Assembly: GCF_932526225.1 (NCBI RefSeq)
Contig: NC_064036.1
Coordinates: forward strand, 8,377,519 to 8,441,518
DNA length: 64,000 bases
Reading direction: 5' to 3'
Origin: Nematostella vectensis
Lineage: Eukaryota > Cnidaria > Anthozoa > Actiniaria > Edwardsiidae
Shown: positions 51,301 through 63,200 of the stretch, piece by piece
Numbering within the stretch: position 1 is the stretch's first letter
Layout: each line of letters starts with the position of its first letter
Notes under the pieces: generated by a model
Databases searched by the model: none
What the model saw: the letters and a program-made list of their open reading frames with translations, nothing else
Told to the model about the DNA's origin: nothing
Position numbers and translations under genes: made by a program

Positions 51301-52194
51301 TGGTACCGCGCTGGCGGTCTTGTTGGGGCTTAGCAAAGACCACAAAATCCCCTTTATAGAATTTATTTAAAGTTCACTACTTTGTTTTTTTAGTTTAAGT
51401 CATAACAGTTGTCTCAGACATTTCATCTCTTGATCAATACAGCAAGATAAAAGGTTCAGAGATGAAAAGGATCCTACTCGATTGCTAAAGATTGTCAAAA
51501 CAACAAGGAGCGCGGGCATTTGGCCACGATTTATTAAATTCTGATTTTACAAACTAAGGCCGTCAACGATATAAAAGTACAATCAAAGAGAAATATACAA
51601 AAATGATTCGAGAACATACATAAAAAAAGTCCGGAAAAGAAGATCGGATGTATTTGAAGTCAAATGACTCCCTGGTGAGAGTTTTGCTTTGACTAAACAG
51701 ATCTCTTTAAAATATACGATCTTGCGTGAAAAATTAATCTGGAAAAACTTTATTTATTATTTGCCTCTATTGTAAAACAATTACAATTAGCAGGTCGAGT
51801 AATGACTGTGTAAACACAAAATGCGTTGTTAACAAACACCATCTGTTTGCAAAATCCACTTGAACGTTTGTTTACAAATCAGAACAAAATTGCGAAAGAA
51901 CTATCTTCTATGTATGGTCTGGGTAAATTCTAATTAACTTAAGCTGCTGGACTGTCAAATTCATACGTAAAAAGTATCAAATTATATAGGACAGATTACA
52001 ACATGATCAAATTTGCTTGAAAACAATTTCCCCGAAGTGCAGTCATTGCAGTCATACTGTTTTTACTTGGGTCCTCAAATCGCCAAGAGACGCCTTCTTT
52101 AGACTCTCTCATTCACCAAGTATCGTTGAGTGCACCTACCTTTAACAAGCGTTAACAAGCAGCAAAACCCGACGACTAGACGAGCCTTCATCAT
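45325..52194 (-). CDS. Small surface protein: signal peptide, Ig-like domain, ShKT domain, hydrophobic tail (206 aa)
   Basis: Four minus-strand exons, all phase 1: 52140-52194, 47111-47359, 46757-46879, 45325-45518 (621 nt with stop). Residues 1-18 (MMKARLVVGFCCLLTLVK) are a clear signal peptide. Residues ~20-101 form an Ig-like domain (GCNATLTCYH, MWYATG, GNVTCTTS; N-glycosylation sites). Residues 103-142 form a ShKT domain with six Cys (105, 114, 124, 133, 137, 140) and the W-M-x3-C-x3-C-x2-C core. Then comes a Ser/Thr/Pro stalk and a C-terminal hydrophobic stretch (ISSLVLPSLFLLSAGV) suggesting a GPI anchor or membrane tail. ShKT domains occur in many enzymes and surface proteins as well as toxins; nothing here marks this as a toxin. 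The link to exon 1 across a 4.8-kb intron is inferred. Confidence 0.75.
45565..46235. repeat. ~22-23-bp minisatellite, ~30 units
   Basis: The unit GTTCAAATGGGAATAAGATAAAT is repeated with small changes through the last intron of the Ig/ShKT gene. Unlike several other arrays here it shows no match to a neighbouring splice junction. Confidence 0.95.
46948..47072 (+). repeat. (GGT)n microsatellite
   Basis: Long GGT run with GAT and GGG interruptions, in the intron between the Ig and ShKT exons (a CCA run on the gene strand). Apparent poly-Trp, poly-Val or poly-Pro ORFs through it are artefacts. Confidence 0.95.
47775..47887. mobile_element. Short inverted-repeat element
   Basis: TATAGCATGGCACGAGAG..GGGGAATTTA on the left pairs with TAAATTCCCCGAGATACCATGCT on the right, with AT-rich sequence between. 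It lies in the Ig/ShKT gene's first intron. Confidence 0.5.
48061..48125. repeat. Dispersed repeat shared with 18264-18330
   Basis: CCAGCCCAGCGAAATACAGAGAAAAGAGGCCTCTGCTAGCAGGGAA resembles CCAGCCAAGCGAGGTACAAAGAAAAGAGGCCTTTCCTAGCAGGGAA in the channel-like gene's first intron. Same orientation. Repeat class unknown. Confidence 0.6.
48815..48985. mobile_element. MITE with TAATCATACAGTTTTCTCG-type ends
   Basis: AATCATACAGTTTTCTCGTT on the left is mirrored by GAACTCGAAACTGTATGATT on the right. Inner AATTCGGGATAAATTTGCA and TTTTTCAAAAA also pair, giving a near-complete hairpin with a short loop. Confidence 0.7.
49437..50232. mobile_element. Inverted-repeat element with ~110-bp arms
   Basis: The left arm (about 49467-49545, GCCTGTACAGGACCCGAAACG ... 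AATTGCGGTAATGGAC) is repeated inverted at 50130-50232 (GTCCATTACCGCAATTCC ... TTTCGGGTCCTGTACA). About 550 bp of unrelated sequence lies between, including a two-copy GTTGTACGGCCGACTACA. Boundaries approximate. Confidence 0.65.
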
Positions 52195-52480
52195 TGTTCG
52201 AAATTTCCGCGAGGATACCTTGAGACTAACCAGATTCCGTGGTGAGCCTGTCACTTGGCAACTCAAGAGGCACAAGTTGAAATCTTTTGTTTGTGCGAAA
52301 GCCGATAGAAAATACTTGACCTTTGTACCCTCTCTTTTATCTTGATAACTTATATTCAAATAGTCATTTTGATAAAATTGCAAACCTAGGTGTCTTTTGT
52401 TCTATCATGGCCCCCCTAGCGCACCTAGAGAATTATTCGCGCATGATCACGCATGCGCAATCGTGCGCAATGCCCGGGGG
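52195..52480. promoter_or_regulatory. Putative promoter region of the Ig/ShKT gene
   Basis: Upstream of the inferred start at 52194. About 250-270 bp upstream is a cluster of GC-rich words, GCGCATGATCACGCATGCGC (52439-52458), containing an NRF1-like GCATGCGC core in otherwise AT-rich DNA. The promoter role is inferred from position only. Confidence 0.4.
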
Positions 52481-53269
52481 CTGGCTACAGTTGATACTAT
52501 TGTCCTACGCGTTTATAATTTATTATTATTATCTCCATGTGAGCTATATATGTCAGCAACTAGACGGGAGGTCTTACGATCATGGATTATTACAGAGAAA
52601 TAAGGGCAATCCCGGGGACCCAGGCAGTAGAGCGTGGACCGAATCAAAATGTTATACACTTATTTCTAAATACGTTGTCAGCGTAAACGGCAAATTCCAA
52701 TTGACATGCGGTAGTTCTGCCATCAAAAAATACAATGGGAATCGTCATATTGTTACTAAATGTGAGAATAACTTATTATGCAAATAGTTAACTTGTCATT
52801 TTTATTCTTACAAAAAATTGCACCATAAGCGAGAAGTTGGTCTTGGAACTGCTATTTGTACAGCGTGTATTGAAATTTGGTACTACAATATTTTGTAAAA
52901 AAGGATAATGAGTATCACTTTCATAAAAGTTATATCACCTCACATTTTTTGCTGTGTTTTGTAAATTTCTGCATTAATACCCAGCAGGCGTGCTTAGAGG
53001 AAAGATCAAATAATAAGATCATATAAACTAAATTCCTTTGAATTAAATCTTGGTTAAGATATCTTCTAGCATGGATACGAGTAAGTCGAACCTTTCCTAA
53101 TTTATCAAGGGCTGGACCCTCAAGCATTTTCTGATCCATCAAAGGCTAGATATGGATCATCCAGCATAGATATGAGTAAGTCAAGCCTTTTCTGGTCCAA
53201 AGAGCTTCAATGGTGCCAACCATAACCGTCAAAAACCCTCGTTTAGTAAAACGATACCCAAACATCTTT

Positions 53270-53515
53270 TCCAAAACGAAAACACAAAAGCACCGGTTAC
53301 ACGATTACATAACAATCTTTATGATTTTTAACGGAAAACACGAAAACTATTTAAAAATTGTGAAAGCAGAGTGTCTATTGGAAGTTTCCTTGAGGGTGTA
53401 ATTGATAATTTAGAGCGGATGGCCTGTTAAATAGCGCGAATTCTAATAGATTCTATTATCTTTTAACGGTTGATGTTTCCGTCAGACCTCCGGAAGTAAA
53501 CTAGTGATATGCGGA
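53270..53515. mobile_element. MITE copy related to 58317-58562
   Basis: Shares long stretches with the TTAA-flanked MITE at 58317-58562: TTTTTAACGGAAAACACGAAAA, GTGTCTATTGGAAGTTTC, TTTAGAGCGGATGGCCTGTT and ACCTCCGGAAGTAAACT. The left end is more diverged. Intergenic. Confidence 0.75.
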
Positions 53516-53550
53516 TTGTGTTATCAATCGATATCAAACAGCCCAATATT

Positions 53551-53848
53551 ATTGTCGATGTCGAATCCGTTGTATCGCGCCGCCGCATTTTCAAAACATC
53601 GATTTGTTTTTGTCTTTTGGGATTTTCTGTTCTGCCAGTCAAATTATTCTGAGCCAATCAGAATCTCGCTTTGTGCAGTTGCCTGGCTTTCTGTCGTGAC
53701 ACTGCCTGGTTTTCGTCCATAGGGAAGCCAGGGAAGTGCACAAAGCGAGATTCTGATTGGCTCAGAATGGTTTTACTGACGGAACATAAAACCAAAACAA
53801 ATCGTGTTTTGAAAACGCGGGTCGCGATACAACGGATTCGACAGTAAT
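53551..53848. mobile_element. Near-perfect hairpin element, ~135-bp arms
   Basis: The left arm from ATTGTCGATGTCGAATCCGT through ATTCTGAGCCAATCAGAATC and CGCTTTGTGCA is repeated inverted to about 53848, with a ~50-bp central loop that itself contains CCTGGCTTTC/GGAAGCCAGG. No coding capacity. A foldback MITE is the simplest reading. Confidence 0.8.
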
Positions 53849-54273
53849 GCTATCAATTTAGGCCACAAAACACTTGCATTGCAATTGAAAAGATGGGGGT
53901 ATTTTTTTCTATAGGAAACCTACAAGAACCCAGCGAAAGTTTAATATTACAAACATTAAAAAACAATTCCTAACTAACTTATTACATACCTTAGCATTTT
54001 TACACCATGTCGGGTTTTATAAACACCGACCAATAATAATACAAAATATATTTAAAAAATCACACTATACAGAAACCAATAGGACACATTTGATGTATCA
54101 ACCGTCAAGTCTATTTACAAATCTTCCAGCTGCAGGGCTCTTTTCTGTGACGTCGATTGATCTGCAAATGACGTATCACCAGCAAGGAGTGAGTTCTCCA
54201 TGATTGCTTTGTAGGCAGATCACCAGTGGTCCAGGGTGCAAAGTATGGGACAGCGACAAATGCCGACTGATGG

Positions 54274-57200
54274 TCAACCTTTGCCTTCACCATTGTAAAG
54301 AAGCTGGAACCTGCCAAGGTTTTCCAGAGGGAAAATTGGCTTTTTCTTCATAGACTTCTCAAAAAGTTCAAGAGCAAGTTCTGCAAAAAAAAGTAGACAA
54401 CAAAAATGACAATGTGGTTTTGAGCTATCTGCTTCGTTGAGCGCTTCCATTAGAAGGTAAATAAGATCTTACTTATCGTGGTTTGGGTAAGTGTTACTGA
54501 TTGTGATGATGTTGGGTTAGTGTAACCGATTGTGATGTTGGGCTAGTGTTACTGATTGTGATGTTGGGTTAGTGTTACTGATTGTGATGTTAGGTTAGTG
54601 TAACTGATTGTGATGATGTTGGGTTAGTGTTACTGATTGTGATGTTGGTTGGGTTAGTGTTACCGATTGTGATGTTGGGTTAGTGTTACTGATCGTGATG
54701 TTGTTGGGTTAGTGTTAATGGTTGTTAATGGTGTTGGGTTAGTGTTACTGATTGTGATAGTGTTGGGTTAGTATTACTTATTGTGAAGATGAAGGTTTAG
54801 TGTTACTGGTTGTGATGATGTTGAGCTAGTGTTACTTATTTTGATGATTTTGGTGTTAGTGTTACTGGTTGTGGTGGTGATGATGTTGGGTTAGCATTAC
54901 TGATTAGGCTGATGTTGAGTTAGTGTTACTGATTGTGGTGATGTTGGGCTAGTATTACTGATTGTGATAATAATAATGATGATCATAACCATCATCATCA
55001 TCATAGAATCCCCTATAATAATAGTGACTTACTGATTGTGTTGTCTACCATGTTGGGCATCAGGTCTTTCAACACCTGGCAACTAGTACTAAGCGATGGA
55101 TTAACGTTGATTTCAATAAGCCACACCTACAAGATATGCAACAAAACGTTCCAGTATAGCCATAAACATCATGTAATACAAAGTAAAAAAAATCACCTTG
55201 AAGTTTTCATCAATCATAAAGTCAAAGCCCAGCAGATCGAAGTAACCGTGGCGTCGGTGAAGCTTCTTGCGGACACTGTGAAAACACGTCAGCATAATCT
55301 GCTGCATTCGTTTCTGTTGAAAAAGTGTTTGATAGTTAAGGGCAATTAGCTACTTCGAAATCGCATGAATAGCCTAGAAAAGTAAACAGAATAAAATATT
55401 TTGTCTCTAGATTTAGCAATAAATAAGATGCGTGCCTTCTCACCGTAAATGTAGTAAACAACCAGTTTTCTGGTAGCTGTTTTTCTTTAGTATGGTGCTC
55501 ATCGATGTACGCTTGTGCACGTTCAAACGACCATACCGTCTCTTCCTTCATACTCGAGAACAAGGGATGCTTCTTCTGAACATACTGCAAGAAACATTTT
55601 CGCAGCGGAATTAGAGTTCCCTCTACCCACAAAGGTTCAGGGTTTTTGGCGCACGATTATGCTTATATGGATTTGATTGGTCAGATGTACGTGCAGCTCC
55701 TCACCTGATTGGTCAGATGCGCGTGAAGCTCTGTGCTGCTCTCCGTAGAGTAGGGCGAGTAGGGCACACAGGATACCCGGATATAACCGGGATGGTATAG
55801 CACAATGTAAGGCCTGGTGCTAGCAATGAACATGTAGGTCCGTACATCGAACTTGAATCCATTTAATAAAAGGGGATTGGTGATGTACCTAGAATGAAAA
55901 ACAATGACGTTAGATAGAATATGATTTTTAATCAAGTACGACAATTGCCAGTAGCGAGGTAATCCGAGGTAATTATAAACAATAATAAAAGAGTGGTTGA
56001 TCGACATTCTTTAAGCTGCCTTACCGCTGTATGACACGTCCTTGGGGAGGTCTAACATGACTGATGCGCCTGCCATCTGTGTTCTGCTGCTGACCGTTCA
56101 ACTTAAGCTTCTCGCGTAATTGTGCTGAGCTGTTAACAATATATATGCCTTTCCCTTGGTTCTGTCCAATAGGTTTGCAGATCCAGATCTCCCCCTCTGC
56201 AACCAAACATACAAGCAGAGACAGTTTACTATTTTCAACGTTGAACATTGTAAGAAATTGCCACATTTTATTCTCGCTATAAAATGGTAATAAAAACTAC
56301 TCTGCACAGGCTACGGTGATACCTTGGTAGATGCTATTGGCGAATCGCTCCTTCTCCGTTTGGTTGGTCAGTGCATACGTCTCGGGAACAAAATCACTCA
56401 GTGTTATGCGTTGCCTGAAAAGGATATTAAAAGACGGCAATAAGTGCTGGACAATTATATACAAAAGAATCTGTTAAGGTATTGTACATACATACGTACA
56501 TACGTACATTTTCGAGTCGCGCAACTGTTTTGCGCGTTTATTCTAGTAACATTAAGCTTGACCCGGAACAAACTCTCATATCATAATGTTGTTGAGCGCT
56601 TGGCTTTCTCATAAACCTCATCTTGCCATTTTTAAAGGCTCTGGGATCAGGGTAAAAATGTCACTGATTTAAAAAAAATACCTAGGATTATGGTGTGGAC
56701 GTAACCAACACATTTCTGTTGTGTGTTGGTATTATCTGGGCAAACTACCAAGTTCCACACCTTGAGTGAACTGACCCTTCGTAAATGCGTGGATGGAGTG
56801 GAATACAGGGATAAGTCTAAATAAGTATAAATTTCACAACTCTTATAATAGACATACCTTGATCCAACCTTATCAAGAACTCTCACATATTCTTGAAGGC
56901 TACTCAGGAGTCCAATTTTGGTTGTTAAAAGGCCAATGTTGGAGATGTGATTTACGAGTTGCTCTCCTGAATAAGCATTAAGGTAAGCACATTCGGTAAA
57001 TTCAATAAATCACATTCGGTAAATCTTTATTATCTCTTTTGAAATCCTGTATTCCTCCTTTCTTTTTTGTACATAACAACAGAATATAAATACCTTCTTT
57101 AAAGTTGTTGTAATCCAGTTGGCTCTTGCACTCGACCCATTTCATCTTGAACGAGGAATCATTCTTATCTTCCAGCCTTCTCCAACCCATTGACACTAAA

Positions 57201-60200
57201 GTTGCATCGACCCTGTACAAAAAATGACAGCTATAATTCTGGAGTATCTAAGATACTAAAACATCTTACATAGAATAGAAGAGCGCTTACTGAAAAAGGA
57301 AAAGGAGATACTAGAAATGCTTAATGACGGCCAATTAGGAAAATAACGGTCTAGAGATTCTTATTTCTCTTTAGTGAGGAGGAGGGGAGAGGAAAAATGA
57401 GCAGGGAAGCGTGAGAAATGTTATATAACTTTACAAACCACCTATTTATCTGATAAAGTAGAATACTTTCAAGATTTCTTTAATGTAGCGCTGAAGAATA
57501 GACTATTTTCTTCGAAGCCGTATTTGCTGATAAACGTAATGTTTACGTGTATATACTATATTAACTACTTACTAATAGAGAGTGAGGTCATGCCGGGAAA
57601 TATCAAACTGAGGCTTTTAGCGTATCGTATGTTTTTTGAGGTCGATGCTTCTGGGCTCCCTGTCTTATAACGCGCGCTTTGCATTTTAGGATTTGAGATA
57701 TTATAGGATATCAATCAAGTAGAATCATTTATCAACAACGGTCAAGTGCAGTTCAGTTTTATTCCAGGTTTAACTGTCCAAATTAAACATCTCTTTTGGA
57801 CTTTCAAAACATGTACAGCAAAAACATTTGCAAGAGAATGTCAATGTTCAAAGTCATGTTCTACGAACGGGGGAAATGAAGGATATACAATCTGGAAACA
57901 CGTGTCAACGAAATATTTAATCTTCCTCGTCACTTTCGATTATCACTCTTCGCCTTTTTTGACCTTGCACAATCTTGACAGGACCGTTAAAGATTTGGAA
58001 GCTACAGCCAGTAATGCTCCTGATATTGGCTCCTGCAAATACGGCTGGCAGGTTTTGCAATGCCGAGGGATTTGTCCTTACAGGACTTGCAAAGCTGGTT
58101 GATTGCACGGATTGCATCGACATGAGACGGCCATCTTGACATGTGACTGCACTTCTACTTTCCATAACTTGACCAGATACACCTGGCTGAGGGGCTGTTA
58201 GACTCTGGTTCGCAAGCTCCAGGTTTCGGCTCAAGATGTAGGACATTTGCCGCTGATGTTGATCGCTCGCAGATTTATACGGTGGAAAGCTTTGGGTGTT
58301 TTTTGTGGCCACTTAAATCCGCATTGTCACCAGTTTACTTCCGGTCGATTACGTATGAATCTCCGATTATTTTTAACGGAAAACACGAAAAATATTTCAA
58401 AATATAGAAAGCAGTGTGTCTATTGGAAGTTTCTTTGAGGATGTGACTGCTAATTTAGAGCGGATGGCCTGTTCAATATTTCGGATTCGAATAGATTCTT
58501 TTGTCTTCTAACGGTTTAGGTTTCCGTCGGACCTCCGGAAGTAAACTGGTGACAATGTGGCTTTAACTGGGCCACAAAGTTCTCTGGTGTGTTAGCATCC
58601 AGAAGCCTGCCAATGCTTGTTTTCCTGACGGAATGGTTGCTCACTTTTCCTCCCGTTTTCTGTGTTAAACCATGGATCTCGGCAGCTTTCTTTAGGAAGT
58701 TTCCTATCTCATTCTTACCAAGCGGACATTTATTATACCAGATGTTGTCGGAATTTCGGCGGTTGTCTTTACAGTAAGGAAAAATGGCGAGTCAGGTTTT
58801 TTCATTTCCTCTGGTGGAAATGGCTTTTGAAGATTTTATATCCAAGCACTGGACATTTATCACTACCCGTTGCGTATATCTTCGGCTGGAAAGCTCGTCG
58901 GTGGTCATTTTTTTGGCCGCTACCGGTCTTCGTCCCTCGCTCGTTGAGCCACACTAACATCTCTCTGCCGTCCTCGCTGAGTTGGGGTTGCACGTCTCCC
59001 CAGCACAGTTTTCGGCTCTCGTCCCTCTGAAGCCAAAATGTACAGATAAGAACCAACACATGGTTCTTTGTAGGGACTTAGGGGTCGAAAAACCGAATTC
59101 TCCGCTCTTAAAGTGCTTATCTTCATCTTGATCTGTCAGCGGACGTGTGGCGTTGGGCCGGTTTCCTTTCCCGTGCTTCACAACAAGGTGTTTTCGCTTC
59201 GCAGCAAGGTAACTACGGGAGGTTTCAAATTCACCATCCTTTAATATGTCGAACTTGGAAACGGTGGATACTGCGTTGAAAACTAGACACAGCGCGCGTA
59301 CTGTCGTTGCCATATAATAACAGAGTAATATTATTTTATGAAGATTGATTGAGTTGTTATACTAAATCACTCGTAACATTGATAAGTTTTGAATGCTTAA
59401 AACATAATAATACCCACACGCTCAACCGCAAAACGCAAATGACCTATGAAGCCATTTGTTACACCCGCATGCTCACAGGGACATAAAATTATAGCATAGT
59501 CAGCCACAACTTGTTCTTTCGCAAAATTAGCATTCCACCAAAAAAAAAAAAAAAGGTAAGTCCGTCCCCCCTTTACTACTTACAATGAACTGCCGGTATC
59601 ATCGTCTATCTATCATTCTACCGTATAACATTAGTATTACACCTAAAAAATAAATTCTTAATAAATAAATAAGGGCAAGTCTTTACTACTTACATTGAAC
59701 TGCCGTTTCCATTGCTGACGTAGAAGGTTGGCTGCCGGGATGTGGGTGTCATGCGTGACTTTGTGCCCTCCTTACGAGAGCGCGGGGTGTTGTTTTTCTC
59801 CTTACTTATCTCGTCGCCTGGCGAAGACCCACCTGAATCTGAATACCATTCAAGTGAAATAGAATTAGATTTAATTGCTGGACAAACAAACGTTTAGACA
59901 GGGAGTTGATGTATTATTTTTCAGCCATGTAAAATTGACTTTGTTGTAAATTCAGACCCGTAGCCAGGATTTTGAGTGGGGATTGGGGGGGGGGGGGGGG
60001 GGGATGGATGGGTTGCGCAGCAGAGGTATTATAGGAAATATTTAGGTTCAATTAGAAATTACCCGCTTTTTCATTCCGCTGCAAAGGGGATTTCAAACGC
60101 ACCAAGCTCGCCCTTCTATGTACGCCGCTGTTGTATGTTTCATTTGAAACATATTACAACAAAAACACATATACCTTGTTTCTGATAGGTTTAGGTGATA

Positions 60201-63200
60201 GAGATATGATTCTAAATTCTTTAAAAAGTTTGCAAAGACGTCTTGAGTTTTGTTATAGGATGAACGTAGGATGAATGTGAGCACGACATCTTACCTCGCC
60301 CAGACCCGCTGTCTTTTGAAGGTGACGTTGAGCCCGATGATCCACTTGTTTTCTTGCTTTTCTCGATTGGGCAAGAGACGATTGCATTATCAAGATCGTT
60401 GGCACATCCTACCGGGGATATGACATCAAAACACTCCAGAGATGACGACAAATGCGAGGAGAGCTCACACGCGCCATTTGCCTCTTCATCATCACCAACA
60501 ACAAGGGTTGTATGAGGACAGTATTTCCGCGTAGGAACACACTCTGGGCATACACACTTTTTCAGTTGCATAACTTTCGTTTCTACAGTATTCAAGAGCA
60601 TTTCCAGAACTTGGGATGCCTCCTCCTTGCATGTTGATATACGTGCATTATATACTTGTAAGTGTGCACTGTTTTCATTAAATTCAAGATTACTTTCTGA
60701 GTACTTGCAAGCGGTTTGCTTAAATTGTTTAGTTTGAGTCTTAACAAAGTTTTCTATTGTCCCAACTTCACTATTAGATCCCTCTGTATGCCCATTTTCG
60801 CCAGAATCCTTGCTATCCACCAAAACGAATACTCCTTCTGATTGGTCATGTCTCCTTGACATCTCATCATTTCCACAATCTTCTTTTCCAAGTTGCTGTA
60901 CATCACTGGACGATTCCTCTTCCTCTGCAGCCGCTCCACATGCATCGTCATCTTGCTGATCAATGGCAAAGATGGATTTTCTCCCGGGGTTGTACTGGGA
61001 TTTTCTCCACGAGTGTTCAGAGCAGTAGCTCTTGCAGATGCCCATGAGCCAAGTGTCAATAGACTTGAAGTGGTATTTCATACTATGGTAGCTTTTAGAA
61101 ACAAATTTGTACGAGTCAAATACCTGAACCCTGAAAACAATAAAAGAGTACATGACGAAGGATTGAAAATCCCTTTGTTCTCTAGACAGGTAAATGAATA
61201 GAAGGGAGCACTGATGTATTATACGAAACAACTAAGTGAATAGTTCAGTGCACACAGCTATATTCATTCTCTCCCAAAACTGTTAAGGATACTGAACCTT
61301 TTACCACCAGAGGTAATAACAGGCGTCCCATTACTAGAGTCTTTAAAAAAACGGCCTTTACATAATTAGATCCTTGCAGATCTGGCCACATAAGACTCTG
61401 GTACATAAAATTCTAGATCTGGCTGCCAATACCTAATAACTAGCATACGCTAAAATAGGTTAATTCGTTTCAGTATCTAAAGTACTTACACTCCTTTCTG
61501 CCATCTTGCCCCTATTGTCTTCTCCCCGTCGCCAAGCCAAACTTCGACATGAACCATATCATGTCTCTGCTTTTTCCCTGTTAATGATTATTTCCAATAA
61601 GTCAAGATGTTAAACTACAATCATAAATCATAAATTAACTTACACTTCTTGCCATTGTTAACGTAGTATGTGGCGGTTATGAATACCAAATCACCTGGTT
61701 TCATGTCCTCTTCATTTTCTATGTCATTTGGCAGAGTATCAAACTGTTAAAGATATAAGAGAGATGGTTAGAATGGTAAACTTTGTCTGTATCCACTATG
61801 ACTTGCAACGCCTTCAAGAACTGATAAAGTTGTTTATCAGTAAAGCAGTGCTAGTTGCAAGTTTTACTACTTGTGACAGCTTGATTTCATTTGGCATCAT
61901 CCGAGTGTGTGTTTTTTTGACCGCGAGTTTGCCAACTTCATTTTACTTGAACCTTGTTTGGCCACTGAAACGCAACTGAATGCAAGTCCTTACAAGTGAA
62001 TATAATTTTTTTTTTATCGAAAAATATTATCAATTTCTGCTGTTATCATAAAGTGTCTCTCGGACTATTTGGTTTATATTTCTTGGGGACAAAAAATTTG
62101 ATCCTTTATCAATATTTTAGTTTTTCTTCTAGTTCTCTTGCATTGGCTAGTGATAGTTTCATCAGCATTAGATGCAGGGACTCAACATTAAACTTGCATT
62201 AAAACTTTTGTTTCATTTAGCCATATCATTAAAAGTTTAGCACAAGTTCTAGTTATGTCAAAACTTGCAAAAAGCCAAGATGTGTCAGATATGGCACCTT
62301 AGAGCTGGATGCTTTCAGCACAATATGTTCTACAACGGTAACCCATACTCTATACTCTAACATACTCTCTAACTGCAGAAACATGCATAACATTACAAGA
62401 CCATACCATGTATGCTTGGTTTCCACCACCAACCACAAACCCAAAGTCTTCCTTCAAGTCAAGCAGGACACGTCTTATCAAACCACAGCAGTCCAGGAAC
62501 AAAGGGGAGTCGTAATGAGGTGCTATGACACAAATATTCCACTTCAAAATATGCCTTTTACAGTAAGTCTTTGTTTGTGGTTAAAATGATGAACATGGGG
62601 AGGGTGCTCCCCTGTAATAGAAACAAATTTCAAGGATAATAGATAAAAATGTGTTGCAGGGTAGAGAAATAGGGTTGCCATAAATTTAATTATTACTGGG
62701 CTCCCTGTGCTTCTGTGTTTTTCTTCTTATAAAATTATAAGGAAATGACCAGTTAGGCGTGACTATGTCCCCTATCTTCTCATTTTTTTCATGCCCCTGT
62801 GTATTGTGCCGCCCCTACTACATAGATTTACAATGTCTGTTCTGACCTTGATGTAATGTTCATAACATGTTACAATGACAGATGATCTGACCCTACACTA
62901 ATTTGAGAGGGTTCTTGATTTTAATAATGTTTTTAATAATTATTATGATTGTAATAATGATTTTAATAAGTTTTTGGTTTTAATAATGTAGGAAGAAGAA
63001 ATTTTTTTATATGTTTTTATTTACAGAACAGACACCTAATACTAGTTCGACAGTGGGACCTTGATGAATCAAACTGACCAATTGAGCTTCCAGCTACAGT
63101 TACTCAAACGGGGGGGGGGGGGGGGGGGGTTAGGCATTATATACCATATTTGTGAGCCCGTTTCCCATCATTTTTTTTTTGCTTTTTTATCACTCTAGAA

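Larger units (their letters stand above)
52791..54273. other. Intergenic region between Ig/ShKT and TTLL10-like genes
   Basis: It holds the two MITEs at 53270-53515 and 53551-53848 and otherwise AT-rich sequence. No exon or RNA gene seen. The part next to 54273 must include the TTLL10-like 3' UTR. Confidence 0.6.

Noticed and set aside
52323-52787. Plus-strand 154-residue ORF
   Set aside because: Low-complexity tyrosine-rich frame over a probable promoter, no domain and no splice partners; likely chance.
58247-59030. Plus-strand ORFs over 58247-59030
   Set aside because: Antisense shadows of the minus-strand Crypton remains.
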